Positions 20,979 to 31,037 of a DNA stretch of 64,000 nt are shown piece after piece. This stretch comes from Meira nashicola (lineage: Eukaryota; Basidiomycota; Exobasidiomycetes; Exobasidiales; Brachybasidiaceae). The DNA lies in the NCBI GenBank assembly GCA_001600355.1, contig BCJU01000001.1, positions 1,075,178 to 1,139,177 on the forward strand, given 5' to 3'. The stretch's first letter is position 1. Every line of letters begins with the position of its first letter. A program made the translations under genes and the position numbers. Under the pieces are notes generated by a model, which saw only the letters and a program-made list of their open reading frames with translations, did not search any database and was not told the origin of the DNA.

Positions 20979-22790
20979 ATGATGTCCCTTCCAAGGCTGA
21001 ACAGATCGATCGCTTTACTGCTTTTGGTTTGCTTAAGCAACTGTGCATTAACGTTCTCATCCTTCACGTCAAAATCGATATTTGATGAATCACTCACAAT
21101 TCGACCTTTACAAGATGGAAGGGTTCATACTGTGTTCAAATTCGATCTAGAGTCACCCTTGAACATAAGCGAAGAAACAGAAAAAGATGTCGAGAATAAT
21201 TTACCAATCTATTCATTCGTTCCACGATCTTTAATTCATCTTGCACAAAGTAGCAATGCAGATGAAATACACCTTGCTATAAATGCAGGCAGATGGGATT
21301 ATACAAAATGGGGAATTCCAAACGAAGAAGAAATGGTTGGAATAGGTGCAGAAGTAAAGGCAAAGTTAAAGAACGATCATTTTCTTGCATCATCCGATCC
21401 TGCACATCTCAATAATCAATCAGCCATACCCGAAGCAGCATTGAAGAATTGGAGAACATTAACAGCAAATATGGCAGGCTTATTCTGTGCATCATTAGAC
21501 GCTTTGGATGAAAAATTGACAGTTGTACCATTCAAGAAGGAGTCAGGGTCGAGTGAATACGTCAGCCTGCATGCAATGCTCTCTTCAGAAGCTATATGCA
21601 CGGAAAATCTATCGACTCTACTCAAATTGTTACCATGCAAAACAATGGCAGGATTGGCAAGTTTACTCAAACCACATAAATTCTTTTACTCTGACTTTCA
21701 TGGAATGACGTTGCATCTCCGTCGTTCGCATGGTCAATGGAAGGTTCGCATCAATGTTCAAGCTGTCTTTTCGCCGGCTATAGCCGCAAGCGTGAAAGGC
21801 AAGCGTGATTGGTCATTGGAAAAGCTATTTGGTACAACGCTCAAGCAATCTTGCCCTTTGGTACGTCACAGTTCGATTAAGGTACTCACACCTAAACAGC
21901 AATTACCGCAAAAGAATGATGAAAGTGAAGACGCAGAGTTCCGCGTCTGGCCGATCGTCATGACACCATCAGAATCGCAAGATATTGATGACGATGAAAG
22001 TTTATCAGATGTGGACAAGCTTTTGTCTAAAGCGAAAAGATTCGCCGTACAATTACGCAAGCGTGGATCATATACATTTGATACTCGATTTTCCAACGAT
22101 CTCAATGTCGAGATGACATGGCCACTTGAGCAATATTTCGCATACCCTATCGCTTATCCTGCACAAAAGTTAACCACTTCTCGTATCTTCTCTGGATATG
22201 GACAGGAAAGCGGAATGGTTCAGCTTACCATCACAAATCTAGAACAAGCAAAAGAAAGAAGGATCAAATACACAGAAATCTTGCCATGGTTTATCAAAGT
22301 ATACCTTCATACGATGCAAGAGCAGATATCAGAAGAGGTTAACGATAAGGATGATCAGATTGTTTTATTCTCCGATGATTTGGATTTGCCCGCAATTCAA
22401 TCGTTCAACTATACTCCTTCATTACCAAGAGCAAGACCGATGCATCTAGAGGTAGATTTGCGTGTTCCACCCTTGAGTACGGTACGCCTTACGTTCGAAT
22501 ATGATAAAGCGTTTTTGCGATATGCAGAACATCCTCCAGATGCTCATCGTGGTTTCGATATTCCACCTGCAATTCTAACTATGGAAGATGGCACTCAACT
22601 TTACACTGAACCTGCTCTGGTCGAAGTAGCAGTTCCCGATTTCAGCATGCCGTACAATGTGATCATATTTACATCAACACTGATCGCCCTTTGTGCTGGC
22701 TCAACATTGAACAATCTTATTCGAAGGTATACTGACGTGATCGAGGTCACGCCTGCAAGTAACATCCAAACCAAAAAGAAGGCTCTGTAA
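20979..22790 (+). CDS. GPI16: GPI transamidase component PIG-T/Gpi16
   Basis: An ER membrane subunit of the GPI transamidase, which cleaves C-terminal signals and attaches GPI anchors. From the ATG at 20979 the protein has 603 residues and opens with a signal peptide (basic start, then SIALLLLVCLSNCAL). It continues with the PIG-T signature ESLTIRPLQDGRVHTVFKFD and SFVPRSLIHL. The lumenal domain contains the R-x-GY-type segment (IFSGYGQESG), and a single membrane helix (VIIFTSTLIALCAG) lies near the C-terminus. In-frame ATGs at 20838 and 20940 would place about 47 or 13 residues before the signal peptide, so 20979 is preferred. No intron. The stop faces the WD40 gene stop 116 bases away. Confidence 0.9.
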   Translation: MMSLPRLNRSIALLLLVCLSNCALTFSSFTSKSIFDESLTIRPLQDGRVHTVFKFDLESPLNISEETEKDVENNLPIYSFVPRSLIHLAQSSNADEIHLAINAGRWDYTKWGIPNEEEMVGIGAEVKAKLKNDHFLASSDPAHLNNQSAIPEAALKNWRTLTANMAGLFCASLDALDEKLTVVPFKKESGSSEYVSLHAMLSSEAICTENLSTLLKLLPCKTMAGLASLLKPHKFFYSDFHGMTLHLRRSHGQWKVRINVQAVFSPAIAASVKGKRDWSLEKLFGTTLKQSCPLVRHSSIKVLTPKQQLPQKNDESEDAEFRVWPIVMTPSESQDIDDDESLSDVDKLLSKAKRFAVQLRKRGSYTFDTRFSNDLNVEMTWPLEQYFAYPIAYPAQKLTTSRIFSGYGQESGMVQLTITNLEQAKERRIKYTEILPWFIKVYLHTMQEQISEEVNDKDDQIVLFSDDLDLPAIQSFNYTPSLPRARPMHLEVDLRVPPLSTVRLTFEYDKAFLRYAEHPPDAHRGFDIPPAILTMEDGTQLYTEPALVEVAVPDFSMPYNVIIFTSTLIALCAGSTLNNLIRRYTDVIEVTPASNIQTKKKAL

Positions 22791-22906
22791 ACTCTTTGAT
22801 TTGATCTTATTATACATCTTGTAATTATAGCCAAGCATACATAGTACATGAAAATAGAAATGGCACGATTGCCAGGAGAACATGCCTTTTTTGAGCCTGA
22901 TACCTC

Positions 22907-24055
22907 TTATCTCGACTTGAGATGCCATACTTTGATACATGGATCCCTATCGAGACTTGCAGAAGCGATAATTGGTTTAGAAGGATGCGCCGCAATGCAC
23001 AATACGACATCACGATGACTTTGCAGTGTATGTTCGACATGCTTGCTTTGCAAATCCCACAAGTACACCTTTTGATCTTCACTTCCTGCAACGACAAAAC
23101 ATGGAAGTTGTGAATTTGAGCCATTGACACTGTTTGTATCTTTGCTTGTGTTGTACGTGTCCCAAGCAGTGAATGCAGATTTAAGAGCAAACTTTGCGCT
23201 TTGATGACCGACGTAGGTTTTAAGAACACGACCGTTTGCCATATCCCAAAGTCGTATAGAATTATCCAAAGAAGTTGCAAGTAGTTGAAATCCATTTGGC
23301 GAAAAGACAACATGACCTATCGGCATCGCTTCACCATGTACTAAAGTCTTTAAACATTGACCTGTGAATGCATCCCATAATCTTATTAAACCATCATAAC
23401 TGCAACTTGCTAAAATTGAACCATCTCGATTAAATGCAACTCCTGTTACAGCTTCCGAATGAGCAGCGATCGTACGATGACAGCGTTTTTTCTGTAAATC
23501 CCACATTCGAACGCTTTCATCGAAACTTCCTGAAACGGCCAAAGTTACGTTTGGATTAAAAGAAACACAAAAAATGAAAGATGTATGCCCTTCAAATTCA
23601 CATAATAATTCCAATCTTTTTGCATGCCATACTCGTACTAATTTATCGTCACCTCCGCAAACGATATATTTTCCATCAGAACTCCAAGCTACATCACTTA
23701 TCCCTTGTCTTTGCGTGGAGGAAGGTGAATCTGTTTGATCATGAGCATCCAAGGTTGCTCGTAAGGATCCAGTTGCAAGTGACCATATCTTTAATAATCC
23801 ATCTGCACCACTTGAAACGATTTCAGTTCCATCTGGAGAAATTGCAAGAGAAGAAACGCTCTTTTTATGACCTTGCAAGGTAAAGATTAAAGAACATGAA
23901 GTAGATTTCGTGTCTTCACTTGCTTGTCTTTCGATGGGTTGTTTATCTGATGCTTTGATCTGTTCACCGTTCTGTGTCGATTCAAAAGTCACTGAAGCAG
24001 ATGACTCCGCCTTGTTCGCACTGATATCCACCTCTTCATCCACCTCCATACTCAT
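22907..24055 (-). CDS. WD40-repeat protein, WDR5/Swd3-like
   Basis: A 382-residue single-exon beta-propeller. After an acidic N-terminus of about 50 residues come seven WD repeats: SLAISPDGTEIVSSGADGLLKIWS, then DVAWSSDGKYIVCGGDDKLVRVW, CVSFNPNVTLAVSGSFDESVRMWD, GVAFNRDGSILASCSYDGLIRLWD, HVVFSPNGFQLLATSLDNSIRLWD, FVVAGSEDQKVYLWD and CIAAHPSKPIIASASLD...IKVWH. Repeat order and length closely resemble WDR5/Swd3, the propeller subunit of COMPASS (Set1 H3K4 methyltransferase). The insertion before repeat 6 (about 20 residues, polar) is not standard. Other WD40 scaffolds cannot be excluded. Confidence 0.82.
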   Translation of the reverse strand: MSMEVDEEVDISANKAESSASVTFESTQNGEQIKASDKQPIERQASEDTKSTSCSLIFTLQGHKKSVSSLAISPDGTEIVSSGADGLLKIWSLATGSLRATLDAHDQTDSPSSTQRQGISDVAWSSDGKYIVCGGDDKLVRVWHAKRLELLCEFEGHTSFIFCVSFNPNVTLAVSGSFDESVRMWDLQKKRCHRTIAAHSEAVTGVAFNRDGSILASCSYDGLIRLWDAFTGQCLKTLVHGEAMPIGHVVFSPNGFQLLATSLDNSIRLWDMANGRVLKTYVGHQSAKFALKSAFTAWDTYNTSKDTNSVNGSNSQLPCFVVAGSEDQKVYLWDLQSKHVEHTLQSHRDVVLCIAAHPSKPIIASASLDRDPCIKVWHLKSR

Positions 24056-24267
24056 CTTGTCGTCATTTTAGGTATACGTGATTACGATTGTATGCATAAT
24101 TTAGGAACAACACAACTTCAGGTTGTATTTATTAAACAGGAAGAATCAAACGCGACGCGAATTTAGTCCGTTTTCCGCTTCTGCCTCCATTCACATTCAA
24201 TTGTACACACAAATATATATTCCACCCCACATTAGCTGATTTGGCCCGGTAACTTTTCGCTTGCTCT

Positions 24268-25263
24268 ATGCCGGTTACAGAGTTGCAACATAACCATCAA
24301 CCTCTCCCAATTGAAATCATGACGATTAAGAAAGGAACACAATCTTTACCGGATGGAACGACTATTCGATATGAAATCCACGGAAGTGAACATTCTTCTA
24401 CTGTTCCGATCGTTTTGATCAATGGCTGGACTAGTACAAAAGAAGATTTTCAACCATTAACAAGTGAATTAGCAAAGAAGAGAACTGTTTTGGTATATGA
24501 TCGACGTGGAATCGGAGAATCTAGATTAGCAAAGAGAAAGGATGACGAAGAAGAACCAGATCATACGCTTGATTTAGAGGCAAATGATGTTTTGGATTTG
24601 TTGAGTGCACTTGGCGGACAATTTCTCAAAGTGAATATCCTGGGATGGTCAATGGGAGGGCATATATTACAAGCATTGATGTTATTACCCGAAGTAAAAG
24701 TTCAAAAAGAAGGAATTGAAGTGAAAGGTGTACATGTTCAAAAAGCAATCTTAGCTTCAACTATGCCAAAATTACCAAAAGGAGATTTAAAGCAAAGTGA
24801 CTTACAACATTTCCTTTCACAAGCAGGAACGAATCCTAAATGGAAAGATGAATTAACAGAATTTTTAATGTCTTATCAATACGACGAAAATTGGATGAAA
24901 GAGAAAGGAAATAAGCCAACATTTGAAGAACGTGTAAAAGTTTCACTAACGACAAGAAGACCACAAAGTATCATTGGTTCACAAATGTTGGCAATTCAAG
25001 GACGTGATACGAGAGAAGAATTACACAAAATTTCCGAATCATTACCTGTTCTTATCATACATGGAAAATTGGATAGAATGGTGAAATATAGCGAAAGTGA
25101 TTCTTTTACAAAGAGTATCAAAAGTGCAAAACGATTGGATATGCAACCAAACAATGATCAATTCGGTCACTTTTGGTTCGATTATTTCGGAAAAGAATTT
25201 TGGGCCAATAAAATTGAAAATTATCTTCAAAACGGTCATTCATCCACCAAATCAAAGCTGTAA
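24268..25263 (+). CDS. Alpha/beta-hydrolase fold protein
   Basis: A 331-residue single-exon protein with the canonical fold: PIVLINGWTSTKEDF near residue 47 (oxyanion region), VYDRRGIGES, the nucleophile elbow GWSMGG near 126-131 (Ser nucleophile), acid LIIHGKLDRM near 266 (Asp) and His in FGHFWF near 300. The substrate is unknown; relatives include esterases, lipases and epoxide hydrolases. No signal peptide is evident, so it is probably cytosolic. The stop codon lies only 21 bases from the stop of the converging G-patch gene, so the two 3' UTRs must overlap. Confidence 0.88.
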   Translation: MPVTELQHNHQPLPIEIMTIKKGTQSLPDGTTIRYEIHGSEHSSTVPIVLINGWTSTKEDFQPLTSELAKKRTVLVYDRRGIGESRLAKRKDDEEEPDHTLDLEANDVLDLLSALGGQFLKVNILGWSMGGHILQALMLLPEVKVQKEGIEVKGVHVQKAILASTMPKLPKGDLKQSDLQHFLSQAGTNPKWKDELTEFLMSYQYDENWMKEKGNKPTFEERVKVSLTTRRPQSIIGSQMLAIQGRDTREELHKISESLPVLIIHGKLDRMVKYSESDSFTKSIKSAKRLDMQPNNDQFGHFWFDYFGKEFWANKIENYLQNGHSSTKSKL

Positions 25264-25284
25264 TAATACACTTTTTTGCATTTC

Positions 25285-27000
25285 TTATTCATTGTACCTT
25301 TCTTGCATTCGAGCTGATCTTTGATATGCTGCATCGCCCTGAATGAACTTTGTTTGTCTTTTTGAATATTCTTCCACTGTAGGTACAAGTTTGTTATTTC
25401 CTATGCTACCAATCCCAGCACCAGGAGTGTAAACATGCGTTATAATCGGATCTGTTCTCCCTTCTCCGTCCATTCCTAATCCTTTGCCTGAACTCCATCC
25501 CATCTTTGCCAATAATGCTCCACCGATACTTGTTTCGTCCAGCTTAGCGGGTCTTGCATCTTCGGATTCGGGAATGGTTTTAGCTATCAAATCGCTTGAG
25601 TATGGTCGCTTTTTAGCCATTGCTTTCGCTTTTGCAATCGCCTCTGTACCAAACACAATTCGTCTTTCTGCTGCTCGATCACGATATTCCATACTACTGT
25701 CTACCGATGGCTCATTATCCGAGTCTTTTCTATCCAAGGTGACACTCTGCAAGGGTGCGAAACCTGCCTTTCTCATACCTGTAGATGGGGCGGATGCTAT
25801 ACCTTCCGCTGCAGCAGTAGATGTGATCTTTCGCTTTCGTCCTTCTAAACAGCGTTCTTCATCCTGTAGGTTTTTCTTGTGTAATTCAGATTCAACAGAA
25901 TGCCTTCTAAGAACTTCTAACGATTTGAACTGTCTTTGACATAATAGACATGCTTTCTTCTCCTCATCCAGATAATTAAAATCTTCCGCTTTTTGCATGA
26001 CATTTGAAGGGTCATTGCTAGGAAGTTGAAGTTCTGGTACTGCATGCAATTCCGTTGCATCGCTTCGCTGCAATTCTTCCTGTTGAGCGTTCCATCTGCT
26101 TATATGTGAAGCAGCTTTCTTTGCGTACGATAGAGGATTCGCAGATGTGATCTTACGATGATCTCTCGATACGCTGTCTGGTAAAGTGAGCTGTTGATTA
26201 TTAACTTTATCTTCTCCTGATGTTGTTTTGACAGGTTCAAAAGTTGCAGGTGAAGACCATTCATCCAGTAAAACTCCCTCTTCTGAAAAGCGTTGCCGTA
26301 AACCCTCTGAAAGGGATATTTTGTGTCCTTGTGAAATAAAGCTAAAGACTTGATTAGTGACAAATTTAGCTTCGATATCTTTCGCATGAATTTTGATCTC
26401 ATTAGCCAAAGCTTTCGCAACGTCTGTATCTTGACATGCAACAAGTGCAAGCCATCTTCCATTTTTCGAAGCTGTGATAACGCCTTTAATACGATTTTGG
26501 ACTTGTGATGAGCTCGGCAAAGATTGCAGAAAGACGAACAACTCTTTACTCGCACTCAAAGGTCTACAATAATCGTCCAAAAGGAGCAAGGTATCTGTTC
26601 TTGAATTACGAGCGAATTCTTGAAATTCCTTGGAAAGATGCCAACGTGGTTGTGAGTTCTTTGAAGAAGATGGTGCAGAGCGCCGAGATGGACCTTTTGA
26701 GCCAGAATCCTCTTCATTTTGCCAATGTTTTCCTCTATTTGACGGATTAGTGGGTTTTGCTTCCCTATAATCCTGATGATGTTTTTGTTGCATTTCTGGA
26801 TCACCATAGCCGTATTGCGGCCATTGTTGGTGTCCACGTGTCAAACTTTCTCTGTGATACGTATCATACTGTTTTGAATGGCCACTTTCAGGCTCTTGGT
26901 CGTACCATTCATAGGGTCTCGGTGCCGATCTCCTTCGTTCTCCATCTTGTCTATGGTCTGGAGGTGGACCATTGAACCATCTGTCATGATTGGGTGACAT
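25285..27000 (-). CDS. RBM5/RBM10-like G-patch and zinc-finger splicing factor
   Basis: A 571-residue single-exon protein. The N-terminus is rich in R, D, G, H, Q and P (disordered, RNA-binding style). A C2H2 finger occurs near residues 345-370 (CLLCQRQFKSLEVLRRHS...H). It is followed by YRDRAAERRIVFG, the diagnostic linker of RBM5/RBM10 proteins, and a C-terminal G-patch (GALLAKMGWSSGKGLG...GIGS) near 495-540. G-patches activate DEAH helicases such as Prp43 or Prp2. The recognisable RRM and OCRE domains of animal RBM5 are not obvious, so this is a reduced family member. It is likely a nuclear spliceosome-associated protein. Confidence 0.85.
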   Translation of the reverse strand: MSPNHDRWFNGPPPDHRQDGERRRSAPRPYEWYDQEPESGHSKQYDTYHRESLTRGHQQWPQYGYGDPEMQQKHHQDYREAKPTNPSNRGKHWQNEEDSGSKGPSRRSAPSSSKNSQPRWHLSKEFQEFARNSRTDTLLLLDDYCRPLSASKELFVFLQSLPSSSQVQNRIKGVITASKNGRWLALVACQDTDVAKALANEIKIHAKDIEAKFVTNQVFSFISQGHKISLSEGLRQRFSEEGVLLDEWSSPATFEPVKTTSGEDKVNNQQLTLPDSVSRDHRKITSANPLSYAKKAASHISRWNAQQEELQRSDATELHAVPELQLPSNDPSNVMQKAEDFNYLDEEKKACLLCQRQFKSLEVLRRHSVESELHKKNLQDEERCLEGRKRKITSTAAAEGIASAPSTGMRKAGFAPLQSVTLDRKDSDNEPSVDSSMEYRDRAAERRIVFGTEAIAKAKAMAKKRPYSSDLIAKTIPESEDARPAKLDETSIGGALLAKMGWSSGKGLGMDGEGRTDPIITHVYTPGAGIGSIGNNKLVPTVEEYSKRQTKFIQGDAAYQRSARMQERYNE

Positions 27001-28114
27001 ATTCTACATGAGGAAGAATCAATTGAGGTTCAAAGTTAGTCAAATACTTCTTTGTGCTTTACAGCATGAGGAAATTCAAAAATTGCCTCTAGTAGATTGG
27101 GACATTATTCATAGCTTATACGGACATTTCAACCAAATTTATGAACCGAATCAAGCATTCACTATGAATGCAAGAGGAAAAGAGTAAGCAATCTGGTCAT
27201 CTGCTGAGAGTCCATTCTTCCCATTCAAGGACAGCTTACGATGGTAGTAGAAAGATTCAAGGATTGATGCGCTTTTGCCAATGTGTTCAAATTATCATCA
27301 CCTTTCCTTTTGCTATGCGAGAGCGATAAGAAAAAAGACTGAATAAGCAAAACGCATTCATTAAATATCAGAATGATGAAAAGGCGCCTTTATTGACGCC
27401 ATATGTAGCTGGCTTTCATACTTGAATGATTGTAGACCGCCAATGACGGTGTGATATGAAGGTAGCGGGCTGATGGTAATGATGATACTGTGTTGTAGCC
27501 AGAACAACACAAGTGTTAATTAGACAATATGCATTGCACGTGAGCAATACGCTGCTCGGAACACGGGTAGAATGTTTTGGAAGGAATGGAAAGAGCTACT
27601 TTTAACGGAAGGCGCGTCTACCTAGAAGTCTCTAGATCACGCCCGCGTAGACCGATTATTCATACATTCAAAAGGTGGCAATACAGAAATTTTAAGTGTC
27701 GTTCGAGAGAGATTTTTTTTTGGATGCATACGCAAGCAAATAAATTCGGCCCTAAGCAGTAGCAGCATCAAAACGGTCAAGGAAAACACCGCTCGTGTGC
27801 CTGGTTTTTTGATTGAATTAGAAATGTTAAACACATACGGATGTTAAAAATTTTAAGAATCATTAACTTCAATCATCATATCACTCAAAAAGGTGAAAGG
27901 TGAAATTATCAAAAAAAAGGAGGTTTGAAGCAAAATAGACGTTGACCATCAACGACCAATATCCTCATCATACAGACAAGGGGAATAAGCCTGATTTCAA
28001 TTTAAAAGGCATTGATTGATACGCACGACATCGTCAGCTACAGACGATTTTAACGATATAAAAAGTTCCGTAAAAGGCTCGGAAGGCCAAGTCACACATA
28101 CATAAATATTCAAA
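27001..28114. other. Divergent intergenic region, G-patch gene to DnaJ gene
   Basis: About 1.1 kb between divergent starts. A TATA-like TATAAAAAG lies at 28057, 58 bases before the DnaJ ATG. No other gene, tRNA or repeat is recognised; open frames at 26990-27187 and 27577-27762 look random. Confidence 0.55.
28057..28065 (+). promoter_or_regulatory. TATA box of the DnaJ gene
   Basis: TATAAAAAG, 58 bases upstream of the start codon, similar in spacing to TATA boxes of other strongly inducible genes in this window (71-95 bases). Confidence 0.5.
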
Positions 28115-29353
28115 ATGGTAAAGGAAACCAAATTCTACGATTTGCTCGGTGTCTCAACCGAAGCATCAGAGAGTGAACTTAAAAAAGCTTACCGCAAGAA
28201 AGCCTTAGCTTTACATCCTGACAAAGGTGGTGATCCAGAACAATTCAAAGAAGTCACAGCAGCTTATGAAACACTAGCCGATTCACAAAAGCGTGATATG
28301 TATGACCGATTTGGTGAAGCAGGTTTGAGCGAAGGTGGAATGGGTGGTGGCATGGATCCTCAAGATCTCTTCTCACAATTGTTCGGTGGTGGTGGAGGCG
28401 GCTTCTTCGGAGGCGGCGGTGGTGGCAGACCACGAGGACCTCGTAAAGGTAAAGATTTGCCTCATCGTGTCAAGGTCACTTTGGAAGAATTATATACTGG
28501 AAAAGTGACAAAATTAGCATTGCAAAAGCACGTTTTATGTAGCAAATGTGATGGTCGCGGTGGAAAAGAAGGATCTGTAAAATCTTGTCAAGGTTGCAAT
28601 GGTCAAGGTATCAAGGTAATCTTGAGACAATTAGGTCCAATGGTACAACAAATGCAACAAACATGTACCGATTGTCAAGGTACCGGAGAGCAAATTCCAG
28701 CAAAAGATCGTTGCAAGCAATGCAGCGGTAAGAAGATCATTCAAGAACGTCAAGTGCTAGAAGCACGCATTGAGATTGGTATGCAAGATGGTCAACAGAT
28801 TGTATTCAAAGAAGCAGCAGATCAAGCACCAAATACCATTCCGGGAGATGTGATTATTATTGTGGATGAACAACCTCATCCTCGTTTCAAGAGAAGAAAG
28901 AATGATTTGATCACAGATATTCATATCGATCTTTTGACTGCTCTTGGTGGAGGTAAGGTTAACATTGAACATGTTGGTAAGCACTTTCTGAGCATTGATA
29001 TCCCTCAAGGTGAAGTTGTCAAGAATGGCGCAATCAAAGTTTTACGTGGTCAAGGTATGCCATCTTATCGTCATCACGAGATGGGAGATTTGTTCATCAA
29101 CATTCATGTCGATTTCCCTGATGAGATCCCAATTGATAAAATCCCATTACTTGAACAAGCTCTACCGCCACGCAAAAAGCCTATTGCTATCACAAATGAT
29201 GAAGATGTAGAAGATGTTCATATGGAAGATATTTCTGAACGTGAAGCTCATCAAGGAAGATCGCAAGCAAACGGTGCTGGAGCAGGACAGATGGATGAAG
29301 ATGAAGATGAAGAAGCTGGAGGCGGTCCTGGCGTGCAATGTGCACAAGCTTGA
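28115..29353 (+). CDS. YDJ1: Type I Hsp40/DnaJ co-chaperone, Ydj1-like, with CaaX tail
   Basis: A 412-residue single-exon co-chaperone. The J-domain spans 5-70 with HPDKGGDP (HPD triad that stimulates Hsp70 ATPase). A G/F region rich in GGGG/FFGG follows to about 110. Four zinc-finger motifs lie near 145-215 (CSKCDGRG, CQGCNGQG, CTDCQGTG, CKQCSGKK; the last is degenerate, as is usual in the family). Two beta-barrel substrate-binding domains and a dimerisation region follow. The C-terminus is acidic and ends GVQCAQA, so the last four residues CAQA form a farnesylation-type CaaX box, as in Ydj1. That would tether part of the protein to ER and other membranes. It partners with cytosolic Hsp70 in folding and mitochondrial import. 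Confidence 0.95.
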   Translation: MVKETKFYDLLGVSTEASESELKKAYRKKALALHPDKGGDPEQFKEVTAAYETLADSQKRDMYDRFGEAGLSEGGMGGGMDPQDLFSQLFGGGGGGFFGGGGGGRPRGPRKGKDLPHRVKVTLEELYTGKVTKLALQKHVLCSKCDGRGGKEGSVKSCQGCNGQGIKVILRQLGPMVQQMQQTCTDCQGTGEQIPAKDRCKQCSGKKIIQERQVLEARIEIGMQDGQQIVFKEAADQAPNTIPGDVIIIVDEQPHPRFKRRKNDLITDIHIDLLTALGGGKVNIEHVGKHFLSIDIPQGEVVKNGAIKVLRGQGMPSYRHHEMGDLFINIHVDFPDEIPIDKIPLLEQALPPRKKPIAITNDEDVEDVHMEDISEREAHQGRSQANGAGAGQMDEDEDEEAGGGPGVQCAQA

Positions 29354-29782
29354 TCGTATTTCAATTACATACACACTACATTTCTTATCATCATTGAGCA
29401 CCCTTAGAAACATGCAATTTCATTATTAACGTTTTCATCTCATCATTCATGTTTAGACTTTATAGACTCCCAGAGTAGTATTCTAGTTCGTGTAGGGCTT
29501 AGCCTTCTTTCAATAAATGTACATCTCAATGATTTCGTTTTAAATGATTTCACAGTCTTTTGTGTCTCGATTAAAAATGCAGCCAAATTCATCAACGGAA
29601 ACATAAATGTTACTATTGTTGTGATTCTTATAATATGGAAACATTTTTTCAAGTGATGAAAGATCGCATTTGACGTCTCGAAGACCACAACTTCGGTCAT
29701 ATGTACATCTACTCTAGATTACCTGTGCTACATGTTTGACTTCAACGGCAAGAAGTCCAAATTTGTCGTTCAATTTCACCAC
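29354..29782. other. Convergent 3' region between DnaJ and SAR1
   Basis: About 430 bases between two stop codons, AT-rich, presumably both 3' UTRs. Nothing else is recognised. Confidence 0.6.
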
Positions 29783-30429
29783 TTAGATGTATTGAGATAG
29801 CCAACGGAAGCCTTCACCGTAACCTTGACGCATAACGACGGAGCACATGAAGATTTCAATAGGTCGGATATCTGTAAGAAGGGGTGTACAAGAATGTGTC
29901 AGCGAGGGAAGAGAAAAATTACGACTATGTTACAATACGCATACGTACCTTTCAATGGAACTTTTCCTTTTCCTGTTGTTTGATAAAGACCAATAGCACC
30001 ACGCAAATCTTCTTCACTAACAGCACGAGGTGCATCAATTTTATTACCCAAGATCAAGAAAGGAACTTTGCTCAATTCTTCAATGCTTAAAAGGCGATCT
30101 AATTCTTCGCGTGATTCAGAAAAGCGTTCATGATCTTGTGAATCAACCATAAAGATAATTCCATCAACTTCTGGGAAATAATCTTTCCACAATCTACGTG
30201 CTTGTGCGTGACCTCCTAAATCGTACGTTGTAAATTTAACAGATCCGATTGCCAATTCTTCTGAAGTAGGATGTAATGTTGGCTGTAAAGTTGCTAAACG
30301 ATCATTTTTTAACATGTGTAAAAGTGTCGTCTTTCCTGCGTTATCCAAACCTAAGAATAAAATCTTTGCATTCTTGTGTGCTAGACCAAGAGAGGCTAGC
30401 ACATCCCAAAACCAGTTGACCATCCACAT
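29783..30429 (-). CDS. SAR1: Small GTPase Sar1 (COPII coat initiator), two exons
   Basis: Exon 1 is 30429-29949 and exon 2 is 29871-29783, split by a 77-nt intron (29948-29872; GTACGT donor, TTCTTACAG acceptor) in phase 1. The spliced product has 189 residues, the family's normal length. It shows the amphipathic N-terminus ([12 protein letters not shown]), P-loop GLDNAGKTT, the switch I region with QPTLHPT, DLGGH with the catalytic histidine, NKID and the C-terminal [16 protein letters not shown] typical of Sar1. It recruits Sec23/24 to ER exit sites. Without splicing, the frame would end in unrelated hydrophobic residues. The position after GGH is Ala (GGHAQARR), a variable site. Confidence 0.96.
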
Positions 30430-31037
30430 ATTTGCGTGTGTATATATGTATATGTATGAGGGAGGTAGTGTTGGCGGCTGTAGAAAGGCGTTCTTTCAAT
30501 ATTCTACAGTAATCAAATTTGTCGTGCAATAAGTTCGTAACAAGAGAATTACCAATCACGTACGATCCTAATGAACAAGCGAATTGTAGGTGATTGCAAG
30601 AGCTGAAAGGATTGAGTTTAGAAAAGTTTAATTTTCTAGAAATCTCCTCCTATGCATTACACCAAACACTACGAGGAAAGAAGCATCAGCCAGATTACGC
30701 AGCTCAGGCGTAGCAGCCCCACTATAAACTTCTCGTTCAAATTTGGCTACACGTACATTTCCTCAATGCAAGGGTTATTGGCCTTATTCAGTACGCGTAC
30801 AAAATCATCTGACCGAGTCTAGTCTAAGCCCTCTTCGCTTGTTTAGCCTTCCGATAAGGTGGCAATTTTGAAAGGTCTATCCTTCGTCCTCACGAATCTC
30901 ATGCACGTGTAAAATCTTGACGGAAGTCGGGGAATAATTTACATGAACAGTGCGAATATGATTATGCCTCCACGAACATTACAGTAATTGAAATGTTGCT
31001 TTGATTATCATCATCAACTATACCAAATGACAAAACA
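30430..31037. other. Divergent intergenic region SAR1 to DUF255 gene
   Basis: About 610 bases of divergent promoter DNA with an ACGCGT at 30793. No other gene was recognised. Confidence 0.55.
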
